Assembly (NCBI RefSeq): GCF_008370495.1
Contig: NZ_VTUX01000008.1
Coordinates: 62,001-126,000, forward strand
Reading direction: 5' to 3'
From: Pseudohalioglobus sediminis
GTDB lineage: Bacteria > Pseudomonadota > Gammaproteobacteria > Pseudomonadales > Halieaceae
Length of the DNA stretch: 64,000 nucleotides
Shown here: one piece after another, positions 37,530 to 45,629 of the stretch
How positions within the stretch are numbered: position 1 is the first letter of the stretch
How the letters are laid out: each line of letters opens with the position of its first letter
The notes under the pieces: generated by a model
The model's input: the letters and a program-made list of their open reading frames with translations, nothing else
What the model was told of the DNA's origin: nothing
The model's database searches: none
Program-made: the position numbers and the translations under genes

Positions 37530-38623
37530 CGCGAGCCGCCCAGCGATCGGTATACCTTGCCACCCACCACGCGCACCCTGGTATAGAAAGCGATGAGCGG
37601 AGACATCAGCCCGTAGCGCATGCGTGAGTACTCCGCGATTTGCAGCGCCAGCGCCTCGATACTCTCTTCGCTGAAACTGTAGTAATCGGCATCCGGGGTC
37701 GGGCAATCGGCCGCCAGCTCGAGCTGGTAGTGCTCGCGCAGCCATTCGACATCGGGCTTCATGCTCTCTGTCACCTGTTGGTAAACCTCCGCAGGCGCCG
37801 TGTACTTGCGACCCGGGATTTTCGACAGTCGCGGGATTTCGTCCGCCCTGCGCAGGGGATTGCGCTTGCCATCCACCAGCACCGGGAGGCTGCGGTTCAG
37901 CGCACTGATAAGCAGCGCCGCTTCATGGCTCATGCTGGTATTGGACGGCGGGCGCGGCCGGAACGAGTCACCCACATCCACACCCATGTTTTCAAACATG
38001 GCGCCGGTCAGGCCGCGCGGGTGGGCCACCGCAGCGGCGAAGTCATACACCACCAGAGAGCCCTTGCCGAAGGCGTTCTCGACACGCTGGAACAGCGATT
38101 TGAAGCGGTAAAAAGGCGGATTCTGGTACAGGTCCTCGAGCACGCCGCCTATATTCAGGCGCTGCTGGATCTCACTGGACAGCGCGTGCACGGGGTGGCG
38201 CACGCAGGCAACTACCCTGACCTCTTCCGCATAGCCCCGCAACCATTCGGCCAGTTCCAGCATGTCCGGGCGGTAGAAATGGGCCACACTTTCCGCAGAC
38301 AACAGCAGGTTTGTCGCCTTCGATTTCCTGAAACCCTGCTCGAGACAGGCGCGCGTGCGCTTGTTGTAGGCGGCCAACTGCTCATCGGATTCCATGCCCC
38401 GGGCCGCCAGGCGCTGGCGCACATCGGGATGACCCGAAAACAGCGCGCGCAGCAGGATCGAATGGTTACCCTGGAAGTGGCGTTCATGGGGGAAACGGGT
38501 CGGGTAGTGGATATCGTAGCGCGACTCCAGCAGCCCGGCGTTGGCGAGAATGTCCCGTTGCACGGAGGTGGTACCGGTCTTGCCCAGGCCGATATGCAGG
38601 TAGAGTGTCTTGAATCGTTTCAC
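37526..38623 (-). CDS. Sulfotransferase-family protein
   Basis: A 365-residue cytosolic protein with the PAPS-binding P-loop near the N-terminus, HIGLGKTGTTS (residues 10-20), and a likely 3'-phosphate-binding segment VRHPVHALSSEIQQR. This is the sulfotransferase fold that moves sulfate from PAPS to an alcohol or sugar. The acceptor is unknown. It is a lone gene: no sulfate activation or polysaccharide genes are close by. It ends by overlapping yheS four bases tail to tail. Confidence 0.72.
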   Translation of the reverse strand: MKRFKTLYLHIGLGKTGTTSVQRDILANAGLLESRYDIHYPTRFPHERHFQGNHSILLRALFSGHPDVRQRLAARGMESDEQLAAYNKRTRACLEQGFRKSKATNLLLSAESVAHFYRPDMLELAEWLRGYAEEVRVVACVRHPVHALSSEIQQRLNIGGVLEDLYQNPPFYRFKSLFQRVENAFGKGSLVVYDFAAAVAHPRGLTGAMFENMGVDVGDSFRPRPPSNTSMSHEAALLISALNRSLPVLVDGKRNPLRRADEIPRLSKIPGRKYTAPAEVYQQVTESMKPDVEWLREHYQLELAADCPTPDADYYSFSEESIEALALQIAEYSRMRYGLMSPLIAFYTRVRVVGGKVYRSLGGSR

Positions 38624-38650
38624 TGAACAGTTCCGAAAAGTGCGCCGGCC

Positions 38651-38908
38651 CTAACGGGCAACAAGCGCCAGTTTCTCACATCGCGGAAGCCGCTTGATGG
38701 CTGCTTCCCGCTGCTGCGCACTGCTGCGATCGGCAGCAGACTCCGACCAGAGCAGGCTGACCGGGCGCCGGCCACTGGTGTATTTGGGGCCGCCGGCCAG
38801 ATCGCCGTTGTGCTGCCGCAGGCGCTTGTGGAGGTCACGCGCCACCCCGGTATACAGCGATCCGTCGGCGCACTGGAGTACATACACATACCAGCCTGGA
38901 GCTGCCAT
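38651..38908 (-). CDS. GIY-YIG nuclease family protein (YhbQ-like)
   Basis: An 85-residue single-domain GIY-YIG protein: WYVYVLQCADGSLYTGVARD holds the two strand motifs, followed by RLRQHN and KYTSGRRPV. The family catalyses DNA cleavage in some members; the role of the short stand-alone form is unclear. Its ATG overlaps the elbB stop by one base (TGATG), so it is coupled to elbB and is read from the short start, not an upstream one. Confidence 0.85.
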   Translation of the reverse strand: MAAPGWYVYVLQCADGSLYTGVARDLHKRLRQHNGDLAGGPKYTSGRRPVSLLWSESAADRSSAQQREAAIKRLPRCEKLALVAR

Positions 38909-39561
38909 CAGCTGAGGGCCAGCACCTCTTTCACACAGTCGCTGATACCCGCGTAGGCTTCGGAGACGCTGCCAGCGAGCATGTAGGCCGGTGTGGTGAC
39001 CAGTTTTTTCTCCGTATCCACCCGCGCCTCGCTGACGGGGCACTCGAGATGCTCGCCGCCCATCGCCTCGATTGCCGCGGCCACTTCCGCCTCGTTGCCG
39101 ATGGTGCAGCGTGAACCCTCTCCACAGATAGCAGCCGACATCACCGGGGCAATGCAAATCAGGCCGATAGGCTTACCAGCCTGGTGGAAGTCGCGTGCCA
39201 GCGCCAGAAAATCCGCCTGCACCGTCATCTGCGCACCGGCCACGGCAAAGTCACACAGGTTTTTGGCGGCACCGAAACCGCCTGGAACCACCAGCGCGTC
39301 GAAATCCGCTACCCTGGCATCGGTCAACGGCTTGATATTGCCCCTGGCGATGCGCGCCGCTTCCACCAACACATTGCGGCTCTCGCCGGCCACCGGCTCA
39401 CCGGTAAGGTGGTTGATGACATGCATCTGCTCCCGGTCCGGGGCAAAACACTGGTAGCTGGCGCCCTGCTGCTCGAGACTGAGCAAGGTCAGTACCGCCT
39501 CGTTGATTTCTGCCCCGTCGTATACGCCACACCCTGAAAGGACTACTGCCACCTTCGCCAT
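38908..39561 (-). CDS. elbB: Isoprenoid biosynthesis glyoxalase ElbB
   Basis: A 217-residue DJ-1/PfpI-fold protein. VVLSGCGVYDGAEINEAVL, YQCFAPDREQMHVINHLTG and GLICIAPVMSA are specific to ElbB; the DJ-1-type Cys lies in the last. Glyoxalase III activity and a role near isoprenoid metabolism are reported for E. coli ElbB. It precedes the GIY-YIG gene in one unit. Confidence 0.93.
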   Translation of the reverse strand: MAKVAVVLSGCGVYDGAEINEAVLTLLSLEQQGASYQCFAPDREQMHVINHLTGEPVAGESRNVLVEAARIARGNIKPLTDARVADFDALVVPGGFGAAKNLCDFAVAGAQMTVQADFLALARDFHQAGKPIGLICIAPVMSAAICGEGSRCTIGNEAEVAAAIEAMGGEHLECPVSEARVDTEKKLVTTPAYMLAGSVSEAYAGISDCVKEVLALS

Positions 39562-39615
39562 CTGCTGCCTCCTGAATAGGTTTTCCAGTGCAAATTCGAG
39601 CCGCTACTTTAGCAT

Positions 39616-41751
39616 TTACCCGCGCCGATTGAACCGGTGGTAGCGCTCAACCCAGTCCAGCAGGCGCTCGGGTTTGCGCGCCTTGCGCCACTCACCGGCG
39701 AGAAACTTGTTGCTCTCTCCCAGTGTGGGGTAAATATGGATAGTCCCCAGTATCTTGTTGAGGCCAATGCCGTGTTTCATGGCCAGCACAAACTCGCTGA
39801 CCAGGTCACCGGCATGGTAGCCGACGATCGTCGCCCCGAGGATGCGGTCGCTGCCCGGGCGGGTCAGCACCTTCACAAACCCCTCGGCCTCGCCATCGGC
39901 TATCGCCCGGTCGAGGTCACTGATGTCGTAGCGCGTCACCTCAAACTCGACGCCCTGCTCCAGGGCCTCCTGCTCATTGAGCCCCACCCTGCCCACCTCC
40001 GGGTCGGTAAAGGTGGCCCAGGGCACGACGGAATAATCCACGGCAAAACGGCGGAAGCGACCAAACAGCGCATTGACCGCTGCATACCAGGCCTGGTGAC
40101 TGGCCATGTGGGTAAACTGGTAGGGTCCGGCCACATCGCCCGCGGCGAATATGGTCGGCACGGCGGTACGCAGGTAATCGTCCACCTCAATGCGGCCCGC
40201 AGCATCAAGTTCGATACCGAGCTCCTCCAGGCCCAGGCCCTCCACATTGGCGGTGCGGCCAACAGCGAGCAGTACCCGTTCGAAGGACACATCTATGCGC
40301 TCACCATCCCGGCTGAGCTCACAGCTGGGCTCGGGGCCCGGGGTGAAGCGCCGCGGTTCCGCCGACGTCAGCACTTCTATACCCTGGCTGGCAAAGGCCT
40401 GCTGCACACGCTCTGATACATCCTCGTCCTCGCGCGGCATCACCCGGCTCGCGTGCGTGACCAGGGTCACGGCGACCCCCAGGGCGGCAAAGGCCTGGGC
40501 CAGCTCACAGCCTATCGGCCCGGCGCCCAGCACCAGCATGCTCGCCGGCCGCTCACGAATCTCCCAGACCGTATCCGAAGTGAGGTAATCGATGTCTTCG
40601 AGGCCGGGCACGTCGGGCACCCGCGGCCGCGCCCCGCTGGCGACAACGATATGCCGGGTACGGATGCGGCGCCCGTCCACCTCAACCTCCCAGGGGGAGA
40701 CAATCCGCGCCTCGCCCTGCAGGCAGTCCACCCCCAGCGAGGTGAAGCGTTCTACCGAATCATGTGGCTCGATTTTCTTTATCACCGACTGCACGCGCTG
40801 CATGACGTCCGGGAAACGAACCTCTACCTGCATCGGTGCCAGACCGAACTCTTCTGCCCGCTGCGCATAGCGGGCAATGCGGCCGGACCGGATCAGGGCC
40901 TTGGAAGGAACGCAGCCGGTATTCAGGCAGTCACCGCCCATCTTGTGGCGTTCGACAAGCGTCACCTTGGCCCTGACCGTCGCCGCGATCAGCGCAGTCA
41001 CCAGGCCCGCCGAACCGGCTCCGATGACTACCATGTTGGTATCGAAACTTTCCGGTTTATCCCAGGCGGCAAGGCGGCGACGCGCTGACAACCAGCCGAC
41101 GACCCACTTCGCCAACAGCGGGAACAACCCCAGCAGCACAAAAGAGCCGAGCAAACCCGGCGAGATGATCCCGGACAGGGATTCCAGCTGGCCCAGCTGC
41201 GTGCCCGCGTTCACATAGACCGCCGTGGCCGGCAGCATGCCCAGTTGCGACACCCAGTAATAGCGCCAGGTGGAGATCGGCAACAGCCCCATCAGCAGGT
41301 TGATAAGGAAAAACGGGAATATGGGCACCAGGCGCAGGGTGAACAGATAAAACGCCCCATCCCTGGCAAACCCTTCGTTTATCGCCTTCAGCGGCTTACC
41401 AAAGCGCCCCTGCACCCAGTCGCGCAGCAGCGTACGCGACACCAGGAAGGCGATGGTCGCTCCAATACTGCTGCCAAAGGACACCAGTAGCAGCGCGTAC
41501 CAGAAACCGAAAAGCGCTCCGCCAGCGAGCGTCATCACTGCCGCTCCGGGAACCGACAACCCGGTCACGGCGACATACACGACAAAATAGATCGCCCCGG
41601 CGAGCAGCGGATTGCGGGCATACCAGGCCTGCAACTCCCCGATGCGGGCCTGGGCCGTGCCCAGCTGCAGATACTGCCCCAGGTCGAAAGCAAACCAGGC
41701 AAACAGGGCGAGGCCAATTATCAGCAGAACCAGCAGTTGTTTTTTATTCAA
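39616..41751 (-). CDS. TVP38/DedA-like membrane domain fused to a FAD-dependent disulfide oxidoreductase
   Basis: About 711 residues in two parts. Residues 1-225 form a polytopic TVP38/TMEM64 (SNARE-associated) domain with VTGLSVPGAAVMTLAGGALFG. Residues 240-711 form a mercuric reductase-like flavoprotein: FAD loop VVIGAGSAG (about 241-249), redox Cys pair in GGDCLNTGCVPSKA (C275, C280), NAD loop LGAGPIGCELAQAF, and a C-terminal dimerisation domain. TTG at 41751 is taken as the start because it directly precedes the first helix (NKKQLLVLL) and the trxA promoter lies beyond it; a GTG at 41862 would add 37 unlikely residues. The substrate is unknown. Confidence 0.82.
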   Translation of the reverse strand: MNKKQLLVLLIIGLALFAWFAFDLGQYLQLGTAQARIGELQAWYARNPLLAGAIYFVVYVAVTGLSVPGAAVMTLAGGALFGFWYALLLVSFGSSIGATIAFLVSRTLLRDWVQGRFGKPLKAINEGFARDGAFYLFTLRLVPIFPFFLINLLMGLLPISTWRYYWVSQLGMLPATAVYVNAGTQLGQLESLSGIISPGLLGSFVLLGLFPLLAKWVVGWLSARRRLAAWDKPESFDTNMVVIGAGSAGLVTALIAATVRAKVTLVERHKMGGDCLNTGCVPSKALIRSGRIARYAQRAEEFGLAPMQVEVRFPDVMQRVQSVIKKIEPHDSVERFTSLGVDCLQGEARIVSPWEVEVDGRRIRTRHIVVASGARPRVPDVPGLEDIDYLTSDTVWEIRERPASMLVLGAGPIGCELAQAFAALGVAVTLVTHASRVMPREDEDVSERVQQAFASQGIEVLTSAEPRRFTPGPEPSCELSRDGERIDVSFERVLLAVGRTANVEGLGLEELGIELDAAGRIEVDDYLRTAVPTIFAAGDVAGPYQFTHMASHQAWYAAVNALFGRFRRFAVDYSVVPWATFTDPEVGRVGLNEQEALEQGVEFEVTRYDISDLDRAIADGEAEGFVKVLTRPGSDRILGATIVGYHAGDLVSEFVLAMKHGIGLNKILGTIHIYPTLGESNKFLAGEWRKARKPERLLDWVERYHRFNRRG

Positions 41752-41853
41752 GTTGACCCCATCAATTTGTTCAGCGCAACGGCAGGAATGGCGCGCAAGT
41801 CGAGTTATATCACAGAGCTCTAAGCTCAGAGCGAAAAACTCTGGCGCGGCAAC

Positions 41854-41881
41854 TTGTGCCACGACCGGCCGGTGGTATTAT
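41854..41881 (+). promoter_or_regulatory. Candidate promoter for trxA
   Basis: TTGTGC at 41854-41859, 16-bp gap, and an extended -10 TGGTATTAT at 41873-41881. It lies about 55 bp before the trxA ATG. Confidence 0.45.
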
Positions 41882-41935
41882 GGCCACCTTTGAAAACAGG
41901 CGGTATTGATTACCGCAGAGCAACTGGAGAACAGC

Positions 41936-42262
41936 ATGTCAGACAAGATAGTACACGTCAGCGACGCCACTTTTGACGCCGAAGTACTCAACTCAGACGT
42001 CCCCGTACTGGTGGATTTCTGGGCAGAGTGGTGCGGGCCCTGCAAGATGATCGCCCCGGTACTGGACGAAATCGCCGATGAATACGAAGGCCGATTGAAG
42101 ATTGCCAAGGTAGATGTCGACGCCAACCCCGAGATCCCGCCGAAGTTCGGCATTCGCGGCATCCCCACATTGATCGTATTCAAGGGCGGCAACGCGGAAG
42201 CAACCAAGGTGGGCGCCCTGTCAAAGTCGCAACTGACTGAATTCATTCAGGAAGTTGTTTAA
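41936..42262 (+). CDS. trxA: Thioredoxin TrxA
   Basis: A 108-residue thioredoxin with the WCGPC active site at residues 32-36 and the cis-Pro loop in [14 protein letters not shown]. It is a general cytosolic disulfide reductant. GGAGA lies 6 bp before the ATG at 41936. In many gammaproteobacteria trxA precedes rho; here ppk2 lies between them on the same strand. Confidence 0.97.
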   Translation: MSDKIVHVSDATFDAEVLNSDVPVLVDFWAEWCGPCKMIAPVLDEIADEYEGRLKIAKVDVDANPEIPPKFGIRGIPTLIVFKGGNAEATKVGALSKSQLTEFIQEVV

Positions 42263-42273
42263 TTGAAGCGGTA

Positions 42274-42287
42274 TTGATTCGCATCAT
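42274..42287. promoter_or_regulatory. FNR/Anr-like box upstream of ppk2
   Basis: TTGATTCGCATCAT fits TTGAT-N4-ATCAA at nine of ten positions. It lies 57 bp before the ppk2 GTG in an 81-bp gap after trxA. At this match level about two are expected by chance in the window. Confidence 0.3.
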
Positions 42288-42343
42288 TGCTTCGGCCACC
42301 TCCTCCGTGGCTTCATTAGAGTTTTTGCAACGGAGATACAGAA

Positions 42344-43300
42344 GTGGCCGAACAATCCCAACAAGCTCACCCCGTCGATAGCGCCAATGATCAGGCTGTG
42401 GCCGCAACCGAGCACGGCCCTTACAACCCACCTCAGCTGAAGGAAGAACTGGTTGGCACGCTGGATTCACCAGAAGCCATTCGCGACCTGTTCACCAGCG
42501 GTGTGTTTCCCTATGACTCCAAGATCAGCGCGAAAGAGTACGAAAGCACAAAACGCGCATTGCAGGTCGAACTGCTCAAAGTGCAGCGCTGGGTGAAAGA
42601 AACCGGCCAGAAAATCGTCGTTCTCTTTGAGGGCCGCGACGCGGCAGGCAAGGGCGGCACCATCAAGCGTTTCATGGAACACCTCAACCCTCGTGGTGCG
42701 CGGGTGGTGGCACTGGAGAAACCCTCCGAGCAGGAGCAGGGCCAATGGTACTTCCAGCGCTATGTGAAGCACCTGCCCACCCGGGGAGAGATCGTCATGT
42801 TCGACCGCAGCTGGTACAACCGCGCCGGCGTCGAGCGGGTGATGGAATTCTGCACCCCCGAGGATTACCTGGAGTTCATGCGCCAGACCCCGGAGCTGGA
42901 GCGCATGATGGTGCGCAGCGGTATCCGCCTGTTCAAGTACTGGTTCTCGGTGACCCGCGAAGAGCAGCACGCGCGATTCGACAAGCGCCGCAACGATCCG
43001 CTGAAACAATGGAAGCTGTCCCCTATCGACCAGGCCTCCATTGATAAGTGGGATGACTATACCGAAGCCAAGGAGGCGATGTTCTTCTACACTGACACCG
43101 CTGATGCGCCCTGGGCCATCGTCAAGTCCGCAGACAAGAAGCGCGCGCGCCTGGCCTGTATGCAACATTTCCTCAACAGCCTGGATTATCCGGGTAAAAA
43201 CCATGACGTGGTGAGGACCGACCCGTTGATCGTGGGCCAGAGCTCACATGTGATCGGCAAGTCACGGCACATTCTCGGCCCGTCACTGAGCGCCTGGTAA
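42344..43300 (+). CDS. ppk2: Polyphosphate kinase 2 (PPK2)
   Basis: A 318-residue PPK2 of the single-domain class I type, which uses polyphosphate to phosphorylate nucleoside diphosphates. Walker A is GRDAAGKGG at about 97-105, Walker B lies in EIVMFDRSWYNRAGVERVM, and the lid region contains KRRNDPLKQWKLSP. The GTG start has CGGAG about 9 bp upstream. The first 60 residues are a hydrophilic extension with PYNPPQLKEEL. Confidence 0.93.
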   Translation: MAEQSQQAHPVDSANDQAVAATEHGPYNPPQLKEELVGTLDSPEAIRDLFTSGVFPYDSKISAKEYESTKRALQVELLKVQRWVKETGQKIVVLFEGRDAAGKGGTIKRFMEHLNPRGARVVALEKPSEQEQGQWYFQRYVKHLPTRGEIVMFDRSWYNRAGVERVMEFCTPEDYLEFMRQTPELERMMVRSGIRLFKYWFSVTREEQHARFDKRRNDPLKQWKLSPIDQASIDKWDDYTEAKEAMFFYTDTADAPWAIVKSADKKRARLACMQHFLNSLDYPGKNHDVVRTDPLIVGQSSHVIGKSRHILGPSLSAW

Positions 43301-43317
43301 GGTTTCGCTCACCGGCA

Positions 43318-43373
43318 GTGCCGACGGCACCCGCTTCCGCAGCAAGCAACACCTGCGGGAGCGGCGCCGGCAC
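43318..43373. repeat. REP-like imperfect hairpin after ppk2
   Basis: GTGCCGACGGCACCCGCTTC pairs imperfectly with the segment CTGCGGGAGCGGCGCCGGCA. The GCGGGAGCGGC form recalls Pseudomonas REP sequences. There is no T-tract, so a simple terminator is less likely. It occupies the first part of the 319-bp ppk2-rho gap; the rest holds little beyond the rho promoter. Confidence 0.4.
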
Positions 43374-43555
43374 CGTTTAGTTATTTCATGCGTTCGGGGT
43401 AGGGCGGCCACACCGGGCCCGCCTGACAGCCCTGGCCACAAACTCGAAAAAACCTATAGACGACCCCGATTCCGCGTGCTACATTTCTCGTCGTTGCACA
43501 GTCCCGTGCAGCGATAATAACTCTGCCATTCAATTATTTAGCTTCACTCTGCCGC

Positions 43556-43583
43556 ATGACGCCGGCGCGTTGAATCGTATAAA
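43556..43583 (+). promoter_or_regulatory. Candidate promoter for rho
   Basis: TATAAA at 43578-43583 with ATGACG at 43556-43561 (16-bp gap). A start near 43590 would give a leader of about 30 nt before the rho ATG. Confidence 0.3.
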
Positions 43584-43619
43584 TCCTCCCCTTTCGAGCC
43601 TTCACTGCACCTGTAATCT

Positions 43620-44888
43620 ATGAATCTTACCGACCTGAAAACCAAATCCACCCAGGAACTTATCGACATTGCCAAGGAAATGGGCCTGGACAACATGGCC
43701 CGCTCCCGCAAGCAGGACATCATTTTCGCGATACTCAAGCGCCACGCGAAAAGCGGCGAAGACATCTACGGCGATGGCGTACTGGAAATTCTCCAGGATG
43801 GCTTCGGCTTCCTGCGCAGCGCTGACAGTTCCTACCTGGCGGGCCCGGACGATATCTACGTTTCGCCCAGCCAGATACGTCGCTTCAATTTGCGCACGGG
43901 GGACACGATCTCCGGCAAGATTCGCCCTCCCAAGGACAGCGAGCGCTATTTCGCCCTGCTCAAGGTCGGCGAGATCAACTTCAGCAAACCGGAGAGTGCC
44001 AAGCACAAGATCCTGTTTGAAAACCTCACACCGCTGTTCCCCGATCAGCGCCTGACGCTGGAGAAAGGCAACGGCAGTTCCGAGGACCTCACCGGCCGCA
44101 TCATCGACCTGGTAGCGCCTATCGGTAAGGGCCAGCGTGGACTGCTGGTGGCTCCGCCCAAGGCGGGCAAGACCATCATGATGCAGAACATGGCCCAGGC
44201 CATCATCAGCAACAACCCCGAGTGCTACATCATCGTACTGCTGATCGATGAACGCCCGGAGGAAGTCACCGAGATGCAGCGTTCAGTGGGCGCGCGCGGT
44301 GCCGAAGTTGTTGCTTCCACATTCGACGAACCCCCCTCACGTCACGTACAGGTCGCCGATATGGTGATCGAAAAGGCCAAGCGCCTGGTAGAACACAAGA
44401 AAGACGTGGTAATCCTGCTCGACTCCATCACCCGTCTCGCGCGGGCCTACAACACGGTGATCCCCTCCTCCGGCAAGGTACTGACCGGCGGCGTGGACGC
44501 GCATGCCCTGGAACGCCCCAAGCGTTTCTTTGGCGCTGCGCGGAATATCGAGGAAGGCGGCAGCCTTTCCATCATCGCTACCGCGCTGATTAACACCGGC
44601 TCGAAGATGGACGAGGTGATCTACGAGGAGTTCAAGGGCACCGGTAACATGGAACTGCACCTGGATCGCAAGGTGGCGGAGAAACGTGTCTACCCGGCTA
44701 TCAACATCCGCTCCTCCGGCACGCGCCGCGAGGAATTGCTCACTGGCGACGAGGAACTGCAGCGCATGTGGATCCTGCGCAAGCTGCTGCACGGCATGGA
44801 AGACCTGGCCGCAATCGAGTTCCTGATCGACAAGCTCAAGGACACCAAGACCAACGACGAGTTCTTCCTGTCGATGAAGCGGAAGTAG
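43620..44888 (+). CDS. rho: Transcription termination factor Rho
   Basis: Hexameric RNA-dependent ATPase that ends untranslated transcripts. The 422-residue length is normal. Features in order: Rho N-terminal domain [23 protein letters not shown]-binding fold with DGFGFLRS and [13 protein letters not shown], Walker A APPKAGKT, the Q-loop region, and the [19 protein letters not shown] segment. It is followed by the repeat-rich gap. Confidence 0.98.
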   Translation: MNLTDLKTKSTQELIDIAKEMGLDNMARSRKQDIIFAILKRHAKSGEDIYGDGVLEILQDGFGFLRSADSSYLAGPDDIYVSPSQIRRFNLRTGDTISGKIRPPKDSERYFALLKVGEINFSKPESAKHKILFENLTPLFPDQRLTLEKGNGSSEDLTGRIIDLVAPIGKGQRGLLVAPPKAGKTIMMQNMAQAIISNNPECYIIVLLIDERPEEVTEMQRSVGARGAEVVASTFDEPPSRHVQVADMVIEKAKRLVEHKKDVVILLDSITRLARAYNTVIPSSGKVLTGGVDAHALERPKRFFGAARNIEEGGSLSIIATALINTGSKMDEVIYEEFKGTGNMELHLDRKVAEKRVYPAINIRSSGTRREELLTGDEELQRMWILRKLLHGMEDLAAIEFLIDKLKDTKTNDEFFLSMKRK

Positions 44889-44911
44889 CGCTTCCATCTT
44901 TGAAAGCAAAG

Positions 44912-45246
44912 AGGGGTATTCCTTTTTAACTCCCCGCCCCAGGCAGGCTTAATCTACCTGCCGGGGACTGCGTAAAGCGCCATCCATGGCAGCTCGACTT
45001 CACACATACGTGCGCTCGCTTTGACCGGGATATTCTTTCTCCACTCCCCGCCCCAGGCAGGCGGTATTGCCCTGCCGGGGACTGCGTAAAGCGCCATCCA
45101 TGGCAGCACGTCTGCGCACATCCGTCCGTTCGGGTTGACCGGGATGCTCCTTTTCAACTCCCCACCCCAGGCAGGCTTAATCTACCTGCCGGGGACCGCG
45201 TAAAGCGCCATCCATGGCAGCTCGACTTCGCACATCCCTGTGCTCA
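44912..45246. repeat. 114-bp tandem repeat, three units
   Basis: The same block recurs with exact 114-bp spacing (AGGCAGG at 44941, 45055 and 45169). Each unit contains a hairpin with CCCCAGGCAGG paired to CCTGCCGGGG, then GCGTAAAGCGCCATCCATGG. The units differ by scattered substitutions, so the array is not very recent. On the minus strand each unit carries a GCCA-TGGA-TGGC hairpin. Copy 3 also forms half of element B3. Confidence 0.9.
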
Positions 45247-45280
45247 GACGTCCCCTGCAGGTAGATTAAGCCTGCCTGGG
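45166..45280 (-). repeat. GGA-loop inverted-arm element, copy B3
   Basis: Arms 45166-45195 and 45251-45280 are inverted copies with 29 of 30 matching. Read on the minus strand, the interior has GCACA-GGGA-TGTGC and then GCCA-TGGA-TGGC, followed by CGCTTTACGCGGTCCC, the same plan as copy C. The left arm belongs to the third tandem unit. Confidence 0.75.
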
Positions 45281-45350
45281 ACTGCAGTGTGGTCGTACTT
45301 CAGCCATGCTCGCCACTCCCGCTACTTGTAACTGTAGTGAGCAGTCGTGA

Positions 45351-45448
45351 GGCTGTACAGGTGCGTCGTGGGCGTGCGAGCACATGGATGTGCGAGCCCG
45401 AGTTGCCAAGGATGGCGCTTTTGCGGTCCACGACGCACCTGTACAGCC
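45351..45448 (+). repeat. GGA-loop inverted-arm element, copy C
   Basis: 98 bp bounded by perfect 21-bp inverted arms (45351-45371 and 45428-45448). The interior holds hairpin 1 GCACA-TGGA-TGTGC and hairpin 2 GCCA-AGGA-TGGC, then CGCTTTTGCGGTCC. The arms have no sequence in common with other copies. Confidence 0.85.
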
Positions 45449-45452
45449 GCGC

Positions 45453-45535
45453 GGCTGCGGCGAGCACAAATCCGAAACGCCGCAGCCCAAGCCTGCCAGG
45501 GATGGCGCTTTTTGGCGGTCCCCGGGAGCAACTTT
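45453..45535 (+). repeat. Partial GGA-loop element, copy D
   Basis: A 10-bp perfect hairpin (45453-45462 with 45478-45487) precedes a second-box sequence GCCA-GGGA-TGGC at 45496-45507 and CGCTTTTTGGCGGTCCC. No full outer arms were found, so it is degraded or rearranged. Confidence 0.5.
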
Positions 45536-45629
45536 CGAGTCGCCGGTGGCGGCCGTGGAACGAAAGATTGCGCACTACAATGCGAAAGTGTAGTGTCGAT
45601 TGGCACTGCATTCAGTAAAAGATCAAAAC

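Noticed and set aside
41752-41862. N-terminal extension of the TVP38-flavoprotein from GTG at 41862
   Set aside because: The 37 extra residues look non-coding and the segment adjoins the trxA promoter region.
41898-42281. Twelve-base duplicate GCGGTATTGATT before trxA and before ppk2
   Set aside because: Too short to separate from chance, and the flanks do not match.
42290-42330. Terminator between trxA and ppk2 (GCCAC/GTGGC)
   Set aside because: The stem is only about five pairs and the T-run is some ten bases away, so support is weak.
44954-45157. A 67-codon minus-strand frame with a repeated LPWMALYAVPGR peptide
   Set aside because: It arises because the 114-bp unit is a multiple of three. 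It has no ribosome-binding site, runs through hairpin DNA, and the same peptide pattern falls in non-coding element copies.
44912-45280. Possible CRISPR array
   Set aside because: Units are 114 bp with no short identical repeats or unique spacers, and there are no cas genes.
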